Source: Aquabacter sediminis (GTDB lineage: Bacteria; Pseudomonadota; Alphaproteobacteria; Rhizobiales; Xanthobacteraceae). From it: a DNA stretch of 64,000 nucleotides. How positions within the stretch are numbered: position 1 is the stretch's first letter; every line of letters begins with the position of its first letter. A program made the translations under genes and the position numbers. Under the pieces are notes generated by a model. The model did no database searches and had not been told where the DNA came from. It saw nothing but the letters and a program-made list of their open reading frames with translations. Location of the stretch: contig NZ_JARBFX010000001.1 of the NCBI RefSeq assembly GCF_028863665.1, positions 62,001 to 126,000 on the forward strand. The letters are read 5' to 3'. Positions 30,140-39,913 of this stretch are shown here, piece by piece.

Positions 30140-30459
30140 GAACAAACCCCCGGGGATGCGATGCCCACCGGCCGGACCATCTCTTTTCGCCGCCCAAAGG
30201 GCAAGATGCATTCGCCGCGCCTCGACGTGCGGGCGGCGTGCGCGGCAGCAAAAGGGGGATGGGGCCGGGGATGGGTGCTTTTTCTTGCTGCACGCCGATT
30301 TCCCCATGATATAAGCGCCCGCTCGGTCGGTGCGCGATTCAAGGGATCACGCACCCGCTGAGCCGTGCCGGAAGCGTGGACCCGAGCGACAGCAGGCGTT
30401 CCCGCGACATGCGCCGGGGGATTCCCCGGCGGTTTCGCAGGGTCGGTTTCGTGGAGGCC

Positions 30460-30544
30460 GCGGGCGTGGCGGAACTGGTAGACGCGCGGGATTTAGGTTC
30501 CCGTGACGAAAGTCGTGGGGGTTCGAAACCCTCCGCCCGCACCA
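30460..30544 (+). tRNA. tRNA-Leu (TAG)
   Basis: An 85-nt class II tRNA. The acceptor is GCGGGCG with CGCCCGC. The anticodon stem CGGGA/TCCCG carries the loop TTTAGGT, so the anticodon is TAG. A long variable arm (TGACGAAAGTCGT), the T-loop TTCGAAA and an encoded CCA end complete it. Confidence 0.97.
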
Positions 30545-30636
30545 TGCCGTCGCAGCGGAACGATGCCCCTTCCGGTGGAAGCGACCCTTTTACGAAAAGA
30601 GCCGCCCCGAGGCGGACAGTGAACGAAGGCAAGACG

Positions 30637-31986
30637 ATGCAGGTGACCGAAACCCAGGCCGACGGCCTCAAGCGCGCGTTCCGCGTGGTCCTCCCCGCCG
30701 CGGATCTGGACGCGAAGGCCAGCACCCGGCTTTCCGAGCTCAAGGACCGCGTGCGCATCAACGGATTCCGCCCCGGCAAGGTGCCGGTCGCGCATCTCAA
30801 GAAGGTGTACGGCAAGTCCGTGATGGCCGAGGTGATCGAGGCCGCGGTGACCGAGGCCAACGGCAAGATCGTCGAGGAGCGCGGCTTCCGCCTGGCGCTG
30901 CAGCCGCGCGTCGAGCTGCCGAGCGACGAGGCCGAGGTGAAGAGCGTCATCGAGGGCGGGCAGGACCTGTCCTACACGGTGGAGCTGGAAATCCTGCCGC
31001 AGATCGAGCTCGGCAATTTCAAGGACATCTCCATCGAGAAGCCGGTGGTCGCGGTCTCGGACGCCGAAGTCGAGGAGACCATCAACCGTCTCGCCGACGC
31101 CAACCGCCCCTATGAGGCCAAGGACGGCGCCGCCGCCTCCGGCGACCGCGTGACCGTGGATTTCGTGGGCTCCATCGACGGCGTGCCGTTCGAGGGTGGC
31201 GCTGGCCAGGACATCCAGGTGGTGCTCGGCTCCAAGAGCTTCATCCCCGGCTTCGAGGAGCAGATCGAGGGCATCGCCGCCGGCGAGACCCGCACGATCT
31301 CCGTGACCTTCCCCGAGGCCTATGCGGCCCGCGAACTGGCCGGCAAGGCCGCCTCGTTTGAGGTCACCGCCAAGGCCGTGGAAGCCCCCGGCGCCCTGAC
31401 CATCGACGATGAATTCGCCAAGTCGCTGGGCCTTGAGGGTCTCGACGCCCTGAAGACTCAGGTGCGCGAGCGCATCGCCCGCGAGCATGCCGGCGTCGCC
31501 CGCCAGAAGGTGAAGCGGGCGCTGCTGGACGCCCTCGACGGCCTTCACAAGTTCGACGTGCCCCCGACCCTGGTCTCGCAGGAGTTCGACGGCGTGTGGG
31601 CCCAGGTCCAGCAGGACCTCACCGCCCAGGGCCGCTCCTTCGCCGACGAAGGCACGACCGAGGACGAGGCCAAGGCCGACTACCAGCGCATCGCCGAGCG
31701 GCGCGTGCGTCTCGGCCTGGTGCTTGCGGAAATCGGCGAGCGTAACAATATTCAGGTCAGCGACGACGAGGTGACGCGCGCGGTGGTGGAGCGTGCGCGC
31801 CAGTTCCCCGGTCAGGAGCAGCAGGTGTGGGACTATTATCGCCGCAATCCGCAGGCGATGGCGTCCGTACGTGCGCCCCTGTTCGAGGAAAAAGTTGTCG
31901 ACTTCCTCCTGGAGCTCGCAAACGTGACCGAAAAGGAAGTCACGCGCGAGGAGCTCTACAAGGAGGATGAGGAAAAGGCGGCCTGA
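30637..31986 (+). CDS. tig: Trigger factor, ribosome-associated chaperone/prolyl isomerase
   Basis: A 449-residue protein with the ribosome-binding N domain (signature [18 protein letters not shown]), the FKBP-type PPIase domain (about 155-245, [20 protein letters not shown]) and the helical C domain. It folds nascent chains at the exit tunnel. The start at 30637 ([13 protein letters not shown]) is the family norm. It is followed after 75 nt by clpP, the usual alphaproteobacterial order. Confidence 0.96.
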   Translation: MQVTETQADGLKRAFRVVLPAADLDAKASTRLSELKDRVRINGFRPGKVPVAHLKKVYGKSVMAEVIEAAVTEANGKIVEERGFRLALQPRVELPSDEAEVKSVIEGGQDLSYTVELEILPQIELGNFKDISIEKPVVAVSDAEVEETINRLADANRPYEAKDGAAASGDRVTVDFVGSIDGVPFEGGAGQDIQVVLGSKSFIPGFEEQIEGIAAGETRTISVTFPEAYAARELAGKAASFEVTAKAVEAPGALTIDDEFAKSLGLEGLDALKTQVRERIAREHAGVARQKVKRALLDALDGLHKFDVPPTLVSQEFDGVWAQVQQDLTAQGRSFADEGTTEDEAKADYQRIAERRVRLGLVLAEIGERNNIQVSDDEVTRAVVERARQFPGQEQQVWDYYRRNPQAMASVRAPLFEEKVVDFLLELANVTEKEVTREELYKEDEEKAA

Positions 31987-32018
31987 TCGGGGCGCTGTTT
32001 CTCCACTGCGACGATAGC

Positions 32019-32048
32019 GCGCGGCCGGCCCCTTTCGGGCGGCCGCGC
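32019..32048 (+). terminator. Hairpin between tig and clpP
   Basis: GCGCGGCC-G-GCCC pairs with GGGC-GGCCGCGC around a CTTTC loop, a 12-bp stem with one bulged base. No T-run follows and it ends only 13 nt before the clpP ATG. It may attenuate read-through or influence clpP translation. Confidence 0.45.
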
Positions 32049-32061
32049 CCGAGGATCCCAG

Positions 32062-32694
32062 ATGCGCGACCCCATCGATACTTACATGAATTACCTCGTT
32101 CCCATGGTGGTCGAGCAGACCAACCGTGGCGAGCGGGCCTATGACATTTATTCGCGCCTCCTGAAGGAGCGCATCATCTTCCTCACGGGTCCCGTGGAAG
32201 ACGGGATGTCGACCCTGGCGGTGGCCCAGCTGCTGTTCCTGGAAGCCGAGAATCCCAAGAAGGAAATCTCGATGTACATCAACTCCCCCGGGGGTGTGGT
32301 GACGTCGGGTCTCGCCATCTACGACACGATGCAGTTCATCCGGCCGCCCGTCTCGACGCTGTGCATTGGCCAGGCCGCCTCAATGGGCTCCCTGCTCCTC
32401 ACGGCGGGTGAGAAGGGCATGCGCTTTGCCCTCCCGAACGCCCGAATCATGGTCCACCAGCCGTCCGGCGGCTTCCAGGGCCAGGTGACGGACATCATGC
32501 TCCACGCCCAGGAAATCCTCAGTCTGAAGAAGCGGCTGAATGAAATCTACGTGAAGCACACGGGGCGCAGCTTCGAGGAAATCGAGAACGCCCTCGAGCG
32601 CGACAACTTCATGACCGCCGGCGCGGCCAAGGATTTCGGCCTGATCGATGCGGTGATCGAACAGCGCCCGGCGGACGAGCCGGCCAAGGCCTGA
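32062..32694 (+). CDS. clpP: ATP-dependent Clp protease proteolytic subunit
   Basis: A 210-residue serine peptidase with catalytic triad S107 ([11 protein letters not shown]), H132 ([10 protein letters not shown]) and D181 (ALERDNFM). It assembles a tetradecamer with ClpX or ClpA. The length and N-terminus ([20 protein letters not shown]) are normal for alphaproteobacterial ClpP1. It lies between tig and clpX, with an intrinsic terminator candidate after it. Confidence 0.97.
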   Translation: MRDPIDTYMNYLVPMVVEQTNRGERAYDIYSRLLKERIIFLTGPVEDGMSTLAVAQLLFLEAENPKKEISMYINSPGGVVTSGLAIYDTMQFIRPPVSTLCIGQAASMGSLLLTAGEKGMRFALPNARIMVHQPSGGFQGQVTDIMLHAQEILSLKKRLNEIYVKHTGRSFEEIENALERDNFMTAGAAKDFGLIDAVIEQRPADEPAKA

Positions 32695-33200
32695 CAAACG
32701 GCGCGCAGCCTCGTTTGCGCGCCCCTGGGGCGCGCGGCGTTGCTCCTTTTTTCCGGCGGGCCCGCGGACCTCCCGGTCCCGGCCCGCCGGCGCATTTTCG
32801 GGTATGGGCGATTTCCGGCACTTGCGTGCAGTGCAAGATCGCGCTTGCATGCGGTGGTGAGCCGGCTCCCGCCCGCCCGTCTCATGGCCTCCGCCCGGGA
32901 TCATTCCAGGTCTCCCGCCGGACAACATGCGATAGGCGGGGCTTGACCTGCAGTCTTGCACTGCCGGGCGAGGGGAACGGAACACCGTCGGCGCTTCGTG
33001 CGTCGGTGTCGGTGCAACCCTCGAGCATGCCGGTTTAGGCATAATCTGTGCATATGCCTTGAACGTATTGCTCGAGGATGGTTGGCTGAGGTCCGGCCCG
33101 GCGGCTGGACCCGGGAGCAGAGGCGGCACCCCCGTTTCGGCTCCTGAAATCGGTCCCTGATCCGGGCACGTCGGGTGCACGGAAAGGGGGCCAGACGGAG
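32695..33200. other. clpP-clpX intergenic region with terminator and nested inverted repeats
   Basis: No gene is visible in this 506-bp interval. GCGCGCCCC-T-GGGGCGCGC at 32717-32735 followed by TTTTTT at 32747-32752 is the likely clpP terminator. Further on, CCTCGAGCA (33019-33027) pairs with TGCTCGAGG (33069-33077) around an inner AGGCATA (33037-33043)/TATGCCT (33053-33059). These nested repeats lie about 125 bp before the clpX start and overlap its probable promoter or leader. Other short repeats built on TTGC/GCAA occur at about 32820-32850. Confidence 0.55.
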
Positions 33201-34475
33201 ATGAAGATGAGCAAGACCGGCGGCAGCGACAGCAAGAACACGCTCTACTGCTCGTTCTGCGGCAAAAGCCAGCACGAGGTCCGCAAGCTCATCGCAGGGC
33301 CTACGGTCTTCATTTGCGACGAGTGTGTCGAACTGTGCATGGACATCATTCGCGAGGAATCGAAGTCCTCGCTGGTGAAGTCGCGGGATGGAATCCCCAC
33401 CCCCAAGGAGATCCGCAAGGTTCTCGATGACTATGTCATCGGCCAGGACCATGCGAAGAAGGTCCTCTCGGTGGCGGTGCACAACCACTACAAGCGCCTC
33501 AACCACGCCACCAAGCACGGCGACGTTGAACTGGCCAAGTCCAACATCATGCTCATCGGCCCCACGGGGTCGGGCAAGACGTTGCTGGCCCAGACGCTCG
33601 CCCGCATCCTGGACGTGCCCTTCACCATGGCTGACGCCACCACGCTCACGGAAGCGGGCTATGTGGGCGAGGACGTGGAGAACATCATTCTCAAGCTGCT
33701 TCAGGCGGCCGACTACAATGTGGAGCGGGCGCAGCGCGGCATCGTCTATATCGACGAGATCGACAAGATCAGTCGCAAGTCCGACAATCCGTCCATCACC
33801 CGCGACGTGTCGGGCGAGGGCGTGCAGCAGGCGCTGCTGAAGATCATGGAAGGCACGGTCGCCTCCGTGCCGCCTCAGGGCGGCCGCAAGCATCCTCAGC
33901 AGGAATTCCTGCAGGTGGACACCACCAACATCCTGTTCATCTGCGGCGGTGCCTTCGCAGGGCTGGACAAGATCATTTCGGGCCGCTCCAAGGGCGGCAC
34001 CTCCATCGGCTTCGGCGCCAAGGTTGCCCCTGTGGAGGAGCGTCGTCCCGGCGAGCTGTTCCGCGAGGTCGAGCCCGAGGACCTGCTGAAGTACGGCCTT
34101 ATCCCCGAATTCATCGGCCGCCTGCCCGTGCTGGCGACGCTGGGGGACCTGGACGAGGCCGCGCTCAAGCAGATCCTGGCCGAGCCCAAGAACGCGCTGG
34201 TGAAACAGTATCAGCGCCTGTTCGAGATGGAGAACGTGGACCTGACCATCCACGAGGAGGCGCTGGGCGCCATCGCCCGTCGTGCCATCGAGCGCAAGAC
34301 CGGCGCCCGTGGCCTGCGCTCCATCATGGAAGGCATCCTGCTGGACACCATGTTCGATCTTCCGGGTCTGGAAGGCGTCGAAGAGGTGGTCATCAGCAAG
34401 GAGGTGGTCGAGCAGAATGCCCGGCCGCTCTACATCTACGCCGACCGTGTCGGCGATGCCGGCGCCAGTGCGTGA
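33201..34475 (+). CDS. clpX: Clp protease ATP-binding subunit ClpX
   Basis: A 424-residue AAA+ unfoldase. The N-terminal zinc-binding domain uses C17, C20, C39 and C42. Walker A is [10 protein letters not shown], Walker [11 protein letters not shown]. Pore and ClpP-docking regions are conserved, including the IGFGAK ClpP loop. In alphaproteobacteria ClpXP also degrades cell-cycle regulators such as CtrA, relevant here because a DivK gene and a CtrA-type box are in the same window. The start may be 33201 or 33207. Confidence 0.97.
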   Translation: MKMSKTGGSDSKNTLYCSFCGKSQHEVRKLIAGPTVFICDECVELCMDIIREESKSSLVKSRDGIPTPKEIRKVLDDYVIGQDHAKKVLSVAVHNHYKRLNHATKHGDVELAKSNIMLIGPTGSGKTLLAQTLARILDVPFTMADATTLTEAGYVGEDVENIILKLLQAADYNVERAQRGIVYIDEIDKISRKSDNPSITRDVSGEGVQQALLKIMEGTVASVPPQGGRKHPQQEFLQVDTTNILFICGGAFAGLDKIISGRSKGGTSIGFGAKVAPVEERRPGELFREVEPEDLLKYGLIPEFIGRLPVLATLGDLDEAALKQILAEPKNALVKQYQRLFEMENVDLTIHEEALGAIARRAIERKTGARGLRSIMEGILLDTMFDLPGLEGVEEVVISKEVVEQNARPLYIYADRVGDAGASA

Positions 34476-34496
34476 GGCACCGCACTCCGGTTTGAT

Positions 34497-34519
34497 CCCC
34501 CGCGCCGCGCGCGCGGGGG
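34497..34519 (+). terminator. clpX downstream hairpin
   Basis: A 9-bp perfect GC stem (CCCCCGCGC / GCGCGGGGG) with a 5-nt loop, 21 nt past the clpX stop. No T-run follows, so termination may be Rho-assisted. Confidence 0.5.
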
Positions 34520-34592
34520 CAAGGATTGAATTTGCCTGTGCCTCGCGAGCGGCGGTCGTCCGGCAATCCATTCGGGCCGTGTCGCGCCCCAT

Positions 34593-34621
34593 CTTGAAAC
34601 TCCGGGCGCCGCTCTCCATTT
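34593..34621 (+). promoter_or_regulatory. RpoH (heat-shock) promoter of lon
   Basis: CTTGAAA (34593-34599), a 14-bp spacer and CTCCATTT (34614-34621) match the sigma-32 consensus CTTGAAA...CCCCATNT at nearly every position. It lies about 150 bp upstream of lon, a gene known to be in the heat-shock regulon of many proteobacteria. Confidence 0.72.
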
Positions 34622-34772
34622 CAGTTGGGAAAAATCCGGTCCCCGGGCTCGGTTATCGTGCCTCTCGCGGCCTCCTTGCCGCTCCTGCATTGAAATCCCG
34701 CTCCCGTCCCGGCTGCGCTGCGCAGGCGGATATGCGTCCGCATGCGTTGGCGCCACAAGAAAGGATTGGGTC

Positions 34773-37190
34773 ATGACGAGCCAGAAGCCGCGCCCCCCGC
34801 TTGTTCCCGGCGTCAGCCAGACGTATCCGGTGCTGCCGCTCCGGGACATCGTGGTGTTCCCGCACATGATTGTGCCGCTGTTCGTGGGTCGCGAGAAGTC
34901 CATCCGCGCCCTCGAGGAGGTGATGCGCGGCGATACCTACATCCTGCTGGCCACGCAGGAAAACGCCTCGGACGACGATCCGGCGGCGGATGCCATCTAC
35001 AAGGTCGGCACCCTTGCCACCGTCCTGCAGCTGCTGAAGCTGCCGGACGGGACGGTGAAGGTGCTGGTGGAGGGCGTCACCCGTGCGCAGGTGAAGCGCT
35101 ATACCGACCGCGCCGACCTCTATGAGGCGGAAGCCGTCGCCATTGCCGACGAGGACGGCGATCGCGTCGAGGCGGAGGCGCTTGCCCGCTCGGTCATCAA
35201 CGAGTTCGAAAACTATGTGAAGCTCAACAAGAAGGTCTCGCCCGAGGTGGTGGGCGTCGTCGGGCAGATCGAGGATCACTCGAAGCTCGCCGACACCATC
35301 GCCTCGCACCTGGCGGTCAAGATCCCCGAGAAGCAGGGGGTGCTTGAAACCTTGAAGGTCGCCGAGCGGCTGGAAAAGGTGCTGGGCCTCATGGAGAGCG
35401 AAATCTCCGTGCTCCAGGTCGAGAAGCGCATCCGCACGCGGGTGAAGCGCCAGATGGAGAAGACCCAGCGCGAGTACTATCTCAACGAGCAGATGAAGGC
35501 GATCCAGAAGGAACTCGGCGACGAAGAGGGCCGGGACGACCTTCAGGAGCTGGAAGACCGCATCAAGCGCACCAAGCTGACCAAGGAAGCGCGCGAGAAG
35601 GCCACACACGAGCTCAAGAAGCTGCGCCAGATGTCGCCCATGTCGGCGGAAGCCACCGTGGTGCGCAATTATCTGGACTGGCTCCTGTCCATCCCGTGGG
35701 GCGTGAAGAGCCGCGTGAAGAAGGACCTGGGCTTTGCCCAGTCCATCCTCGACAGCGACCATTACGGCCTCGACAAGGTCAAGGAGCGCATCGTCGAGTA
35801 TCTGGCCGTGCAGAGCCGCGCCAACAAGCTCACCGGGCCGATCCTTTGCCTCGTTGGGCCTCCCGGCGTCGGCAAGACCTCGCTCGGCAAGTCCATCGCC
35901 AAGGCGACGGGCCGTGAGTTCGTGCGCGTGGCACTTGGCGGCGTGCGCGACGAGGCTGAGATCCGTGGCCACCGGCGGACCTATATCGGCTCCATGCCGG
36001 GCAAGGTCATCCAGTCCATGCGCAAGGCCAAGAAGTCGAACCCGCTCTTCCTTTTGGACGAGATCGACAAGATGGGGGCCGATTTCCGCGGCGACCCGTC
36101 GGCGGCCCTGCTTGAGGTGCTGGACCCCGAGCAGAACGGGACGTTCGCCGATCATTACCTGGAGGTCGACTATGACCTGTCCAACGTGATGTTCGTCACC
36201 ACGGCCAACACGCTCAACATCCCCCCGGCGCTCCTCGACCGCATGGAAGTCATCCGCATTGCCGGATACACCGAGGACGAGAAGCTGGAGATCGCTCGCA
36301 AGCACCTCATCCCCAATGCGGTGCAGAAGCACGGCCTCAAGGGTAAGGAATGGGCGATCGACGATGCAGCCCTCCTGACCGTCATCCGGCGCTATACCCG
36401 GGAAGCGGGCGTCCGAAACCTGGAGCGCGAGATCTCCAACCTCGTCCGCAAGGCGGTGAAGGAACTCGTCATCTCCAAGAAGAAGTCGGTGAAGGTGACC
36501 GAGAAGAATCTCGAGACCTTCCTCGGTGCCCCGCGCTTCCGCTATGGCGAGATCGATGCGGAAGACCAGGTCGGCGTCGTCACAGGACTGGCCTGGACGG
36601 AAGTGGGCGGCGAGTTGCTGACCATCGAAGGCGTCATGATGCCCGGCAAGGGCAAGATGACCGTCACGGGCAACCTGCGTGACGTGATGAAGGAGAGCAT
36701 CTCGGCCGCCGCGTCCTATGTGCGCTCGCGCGCCGTGGACTTCGGCATCGAGCCGCCGCTGTTCGAGAAGCGGGACATCCATGTCCACGTCCCTGAGGGC
36801 GCGACCCCCAAGGACGGCCCCTCGGCCGGCACGGCCATGGCCACTACCATCGTCTCGGTGCTGACCGGCATTCCGGTGCGCCGCGACGTGGCGATGACCG
36901 GCGAGATCACGCTGCGCGGTCGGGTCCTGCCCATTGGCGGCCTCAAGGAAAAGCTCCTTGCCGCCCTGCGGGGCGGCATCAAGAAGGTGCTGATCCCGGA
37001 GGAGAATGCCAAGGACCTGGCGGACATTCCCTCCAACGTGAAGAACGCGCTGGAGATCGTGCCCGTGTCTCGGATGGACGAGGTGCTCGCCCACGCTCTC
37101 GTGCGCGCGCCTGTGCCGATTGAGTGGACCGAGCGTCCCGTCGAGGCGGTGATGCCCGAGGAAGAGGGAACGGGCGTCGTCGCCCACTGA
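34773..37190 (+). CDS. lon: ATP-dependent Lon protease
   Basis: An 805-residue LonA protease: N-terminal substrate-binding domain (about 15-210), coiled-coil helices, AAA+ module with [13 protein letters not shown] and [11 protein letters not shown], and the peptidase domain with dyad S684 ([11 protein letters not shown]) and K727 (second Lys of GGLKEKLL). It degrades misfolded and regulatory proteins. A heat-shock promoter candidate precedes it, and an intrinsic terminator follows. Confidence 0.97.
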   Translation: MTSQKPRPPLVPGVSQTYPVLPLRDIVVFPHMIVPLFVGREKSIRALEEVMRGDTYILLATQENASDDDPAADAIYKVGTLATVLQLLKLPDGTVKVLVEGVTRAQVKRYTDRADLYEAEAVAIADEDGDRVEAEALARSVINEFENYVKLNKKVSPEVVGVVGQIEDHSKLADTIASHLAVKIPEKQGVLETLKVAERLEKVLGLMESEISVLQVEKRIRTRVKRQMEKTQREYYLNEQMKAIQKELGDEEGRDDLQELEDRIKRTKLTKEAREKATHELKKLRQMSPMSAEATVVRNYLDWLLSIPWGVKSRVKKDLGFAQSILDSDHYGLDKVKERIVEYLAVQSRANKLTGPILCLVGPPGVGKTSLGKSIAKATGREFVRVALGGVRDEAEIRGHRRTYIGSMPGKVIQSMRKAKKSNPLFLLDEIDKMGADFRGDPSAALLEVLDPEQNGTFADHYLEVDYDLSNVMFVTTANTLNIPPALLDRMEVIRIAGYTEDEKLEIARKHLIPNAVQKHGLKGKEWAIDDAALLTVIRRYTREAGVRNLEREISNLVRKAVKELVISKKKSVKVTEKNLETFLGAPRFRYGEIDAEDQVGVVTGLAWTEVGGELLTIEGVMMPGKGKMTVTGNLRDVMKESISAAASYVRSRAVDFGIEPPLFEKRDIHVHVPEGATPKDGPSAGTAMATTIVSVLTGIPVRRDVAMTGEITLRGRVLPIGGLKEKLLAALRGGIKKVLIPEENAKDLADIPSNVKNALEIVPVSRMDEVLAHALVRAPVPIEWTERPVEAVMPEEEGTGVVAH

Positions 37191-37196
37191 AGAAAC

Positions 37197-37227
37197 CCCG
37201 TCCGGATCCAGCATCCGGGCGGGTTTT
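37197..37227 (+). terminator. lon terminator
   Basis: An 11-bp stem (CCCGTCCGGAT / ATCCGGGCGGG, one G-U), a 5-nt loop and TTTT, starting 7 nt past the lon stop. Confidence 0.88.
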
Positions 37228-37510
37228 CCCCTGTTCGAGATGAAATGTCCGGTGCATCCCGGATCCCGCGGAAAACTGGGCTTAAAATCTAAAAAATATC
37301 ATTTTATCAATAGGTTGGGTGTTTGGGCGGGCGGTTCGCGAATGCGGGTCGTCCGTTTTTTTTTCGCCTTGCGGCATCAGAAATCGTGCATTGATGCGGG
37401 TTTGACGCGGATGGCGCTTGCAAAAGCCGCATTTTCCGTAAATTTTCCGCCCCATCGTCGTTGGTGCCAGCGCCGGACGATTCTAAGACCAACATGGAAG
37501 GAACGGTCAC
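37228..37510 (+). promoter_or_regulatory. AT-rich hupB upstream region
   Basis: This interval carries the most AT-rich stretch of the block (37281-37315, with AAAATCTAAAAAATATCA) and further T-runs at about 37357-37366. It holds no gene. It presumably carries the hupB promoter; curved AT-tracts are common before genes for abundant nucleoid proteins. I could not choose one -35/-10 pair. Confidence 0.45.
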
Positions 37511-37789
37511 ATGACCACCAAGAACGAACTGATCGCCGCGGTGGCCGACGAGGCCAAGCTGACGAAGGCGGCTGCGGCGGCCGCGGTGGACGCGACGTTC
37601 GACATCATCACCAAGGCCCTGCAGAAGGGTGAGGAAGTCAAGCTGATCGGCTTCGGCAGCTTTTCCGTGGTGACCCGCGCTGCGCGCGAAGGCCGTAACC
37701 CGCGCACCGGCAAGCCTGTGAAGATCGACGCTTCGAAGGCTCCGAAGTTCACCCCCGGCAAGGGCCTCAAGGAAGCCGTCAACGGCTGA
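37511..37789 (+). CDS. hupB: DNA-binding protein HU-beta
   Basis: A 92-residue HU/IHF-fold protein. It starts MTTKNELIAAVADEAKLTKA and has the beta-arm signature GFGSFSVVTRAAREGRNPRTG. As the main HU protein of alphaproteobacteria it compacts and bends DNA without strong sequence preference. It follows lon, the standard order. A good ribosome site (GAAGGA) precedes the ATG. Confidence 0.96.
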   Translation: MTTKNELIAAVADEAKLTKAAAAAAVDATFDIITKALQKGEEVKLIGFGSFSVVTRAAREGRNPRTGKPVKIDASKAPKFTPGKGLKEAVNG

Positions 37790-38257
37790 TCCCCATTTCC
37801 CGGTTGGGCGCCGCCGGCCAGTGCCGGCGCAGCGCCCCCGGGACCGGGTCTCCGGGGAGGAGATCTTGAGGGGTCCGGCCGGGGCGACAAGGTCCCCGGC
37901 GATGGGCCACATGGCCCCGAAGAGCAAGACGCCCGCCCAAGCGGCCTCTCTGTTCAAGCAGTGAACCTGCCGCGCGAACTCCCACCATGTCCCGTACCGC
38001 CGTTCGGCGAAGTGGCTCAGCGCGCTTTAAAAGCCGTGTGCCATCCATGGTGCCCGCCTGCGCGAGGAAATAGGGTGCAGTAACCCAAGGCCGCGCAGGG
38101 TGCGGCCAGCCCCCAGAGGGGCTCCCTGAGGGCATGTCCTGTCTCATACCGCCATCGGCCATCCTGGACGCCACGGGGCGTCAAAGAGGGCGCGAGCCGA
38201 TGCCTCGAAGGGGGGGCCGCCCGGCGCACCTGGCACCTGCGACCCCACCGCCCGGTG
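37790..38257. other. Gene-free interval with several hairpins downstream of hupB
   Basis: The hupB terminator candidate is a hairpin at 37806-37837 (GGGCGC and GCCGGC pairing with GCCGGC and GCGCCC) without a T-run. Beyond it lie small stem-loops at 38073-38086 (GGGT/ACCC), 38108-38123 (AGCCCC-CAGA-GGGGCT) and 38167-38182 (GACGCC-ACGG-GGCGTC). Open frames here lack protein character. No tRNA or known RNA could be recognised; a structured small RNA is possible but unproven. Confidence 0.45.
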
Positions 38258-39649
38258 TCAGACGATGCCGGTAAGCAGATAGACAGCGATCACGAAGAAC
38301 ACGGCCGCGGTCTTCACCAGCGTAATGGCGAAAATATCGCCATAGGACTGGCGATGGGTGAGGCCGCATACCGCCAGCAGCGTGATCACCGCGCCATTAT
38401 GGGGCAGGGTGTCCATGCCGCCCGAGGCCATGGCGGCCACGCGGTGCATCACCTCCAGCGGAATCCCGGCGGCGTGGGCGGAGGCGATGAACTGGTCGGA
38501 CATGGCTGCGAGCGCGATGGACAGGCCGCCTGAGGCCGAGCCAGTGATGCCCGCCAGCGTGGTGATGGAGATCGCCTCGTTCACCAGCGGGTTTGGAATC
38601 GCCATGAGGGCTGCCTTGATGGCGAGGAACCCGGGCAATGCCGCAATGACGGCGCCGAAGCCATATTCCGAGGCGGTGTTCAGGCCTGCAAGCAGCGCGC
38701 CGCTGACCGCGGACTTGGAGCCCTCGGCGAAACTTGCAGCCACCTGACGTAACGAGAACAGGAAAACGGTGAGGATGCCCAGCAGCAGGGCGCCCGCAAC
38801 AGCCCAGATGGCGGTGACCGAGGAGGTCGCCATGCTCACTGGCGTGCCGCCCTGCGTCAGGGTGGCGGCGGCGGTGGGACCGTAGAAATCGGGGATGACC
38901 CGGCCGAGGATCAGGTTGCCGACGCCCACCACGATGAGCGGCAGGATGGCGATCAGCGGATGCACGGTGCTGCCCGAATCCACCGCCGCCGGCTCATTGG
39001 TGTGGCCGGTGCCATAGGTCTCGCCAGCGCGGGCGGCCTGCCGCCGCCGGAATTCCAGGTAGCCGATGCCCACCACGAGGATGAAGGCCGTGCCGATCAA
39101 GCCCAGCAAGGGTGCGGCATAGGCGGTGGTCTTGAAGAAGGTGGTCGGGATGATGTTCTGGATCTGCGGCGTGCCCGGCAGCGTGTCCATGGTGAAGGAG
39201 AAGGCCCCGAGGGCGATGGCGGCCGGAAGCAGGCGCTTGGGGATGCCCACCTGGCGGAACAGTTCCGCGCCGAACGGGTAGACGGCGAACACCACCACGA
39301 ACAGAGAGACACCGCCATAGGTGAGCACGGCGCCCACCAGAACGATGGCGAGGATCGCCTGGCTCGGCCCCAGGATTCGGATCAGGGCCGACACGATGGA
39401 GCGGGAAAAGCCCGAAAGCTCGATCACCTTCCCGAACACCGCCCCGAGCAGGAAGAGGGGGAAGTAGAGCTTCACGAAGCCCACCATCTTGTCCATGAAC
39501 AGGCCCGAATAGATGACGGGCACCGCAGCCGGATCGGTGAGAAGCACGGCGCCAAGCGCCGCCACCGGCGCGAACAGGATGACGCTGAAGCCGCGGTAGG
39601 CGACGAACATCAGGAAGGCGAGCGCCCCCACACAAATGAGTAGGTTCAT
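38258..39649 (-). CDS. GntP-family gluconate/hydroxyacid:H+ permease
   Basis: A 463-residue membrane protein with about 12 helices. The GntP pattern is visible in GFSVILFAPVAALGAVLL, GGVSLFVVVFAVYPFGAELF and SFTMDTLPGTPQIQNIIPT, and in the second half ASGGMDTLPHNGAVITLL. GntP carriers import gluconate, glycerate or 3-hydroxybutyrate; the latter would suit an organism that makes PHB, but the substrate is not determined by sequence. The start at 39649 gives a membrane-first N-terminus. No regulator is adjacent. Confidence 0.88.
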   Translation of the reverse strand: MNLLICVGALAFLMFVAYRGFSVILFAPVAALGAVLLTDPAAVPVIYSGLFMDKMVGFVKLYFPLFLLGAVFGKVIELSGFSRSIVSALIRILGPSQAILAIVLVGAVLTYGGVSLFVVVFAVYPFGAELFRQVGIPKRLLPAAIALGAFSFTMDTLPGTPQIQNIIPTTFFKTTAYAAPLLGLIGTAFILVVGIGYLEFRRRQAARAGETYGTGHTNEPAAVDSGSTVHPLIAILPLIVVGVGNLILGRVIPDFYGPTAAATLTQGGTPVSMATSSVTAIWAVAGALLLGILTVFLFSLRQVAASFAEGSKSAVSGALLAGLNTASEYGFGAVIAALPGFLAIKAALMAIPNPLVNEAISITTLAGITGSASGGLSIALAAMSDQFIASAHAAGIPLEVMHRVAAMASGGMDTLPHNGAVITLLAVCGLTHRQSYGDIFAITLVKTAAVFFVIAVYLLTGIV

Positions 39650-39913
39650 GGGAATTCCGTGCCTGGGATGACCGACGCGGGCCCCCTCCCGCGTCGCGAA
39701 AAGAATCTTCGCGCATGCAACATAGGCGCGCACGCGTGACAACGAAATGCCGTCACCAAGGTGCCGCAAGGTCAATCGTGGTGCGCCAATGGCTTGGGGG
39801 AGAGCCAGCCGTTGGAACGATATGACGGAGAGATGACTGATCCTCCGCAAACCGATCACCGTCTGCCCGTGCTTACATCCCCGCCGTTGCGCTGCACCTG
39901 CGAGGGGCTTCTC

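Noticed and set aside
34653-37214. An 853-codon open frame antisense to lon
   Set aside because: The composition is typical of a GC shadow frame (His/Leu/Asp repeats), and lon is complete on the plus strand.
37779-38174. A 131-codon minus-strand frame after hupB
   Set aside because: No protein character, and it overlaps the hupB stop and hairpins.
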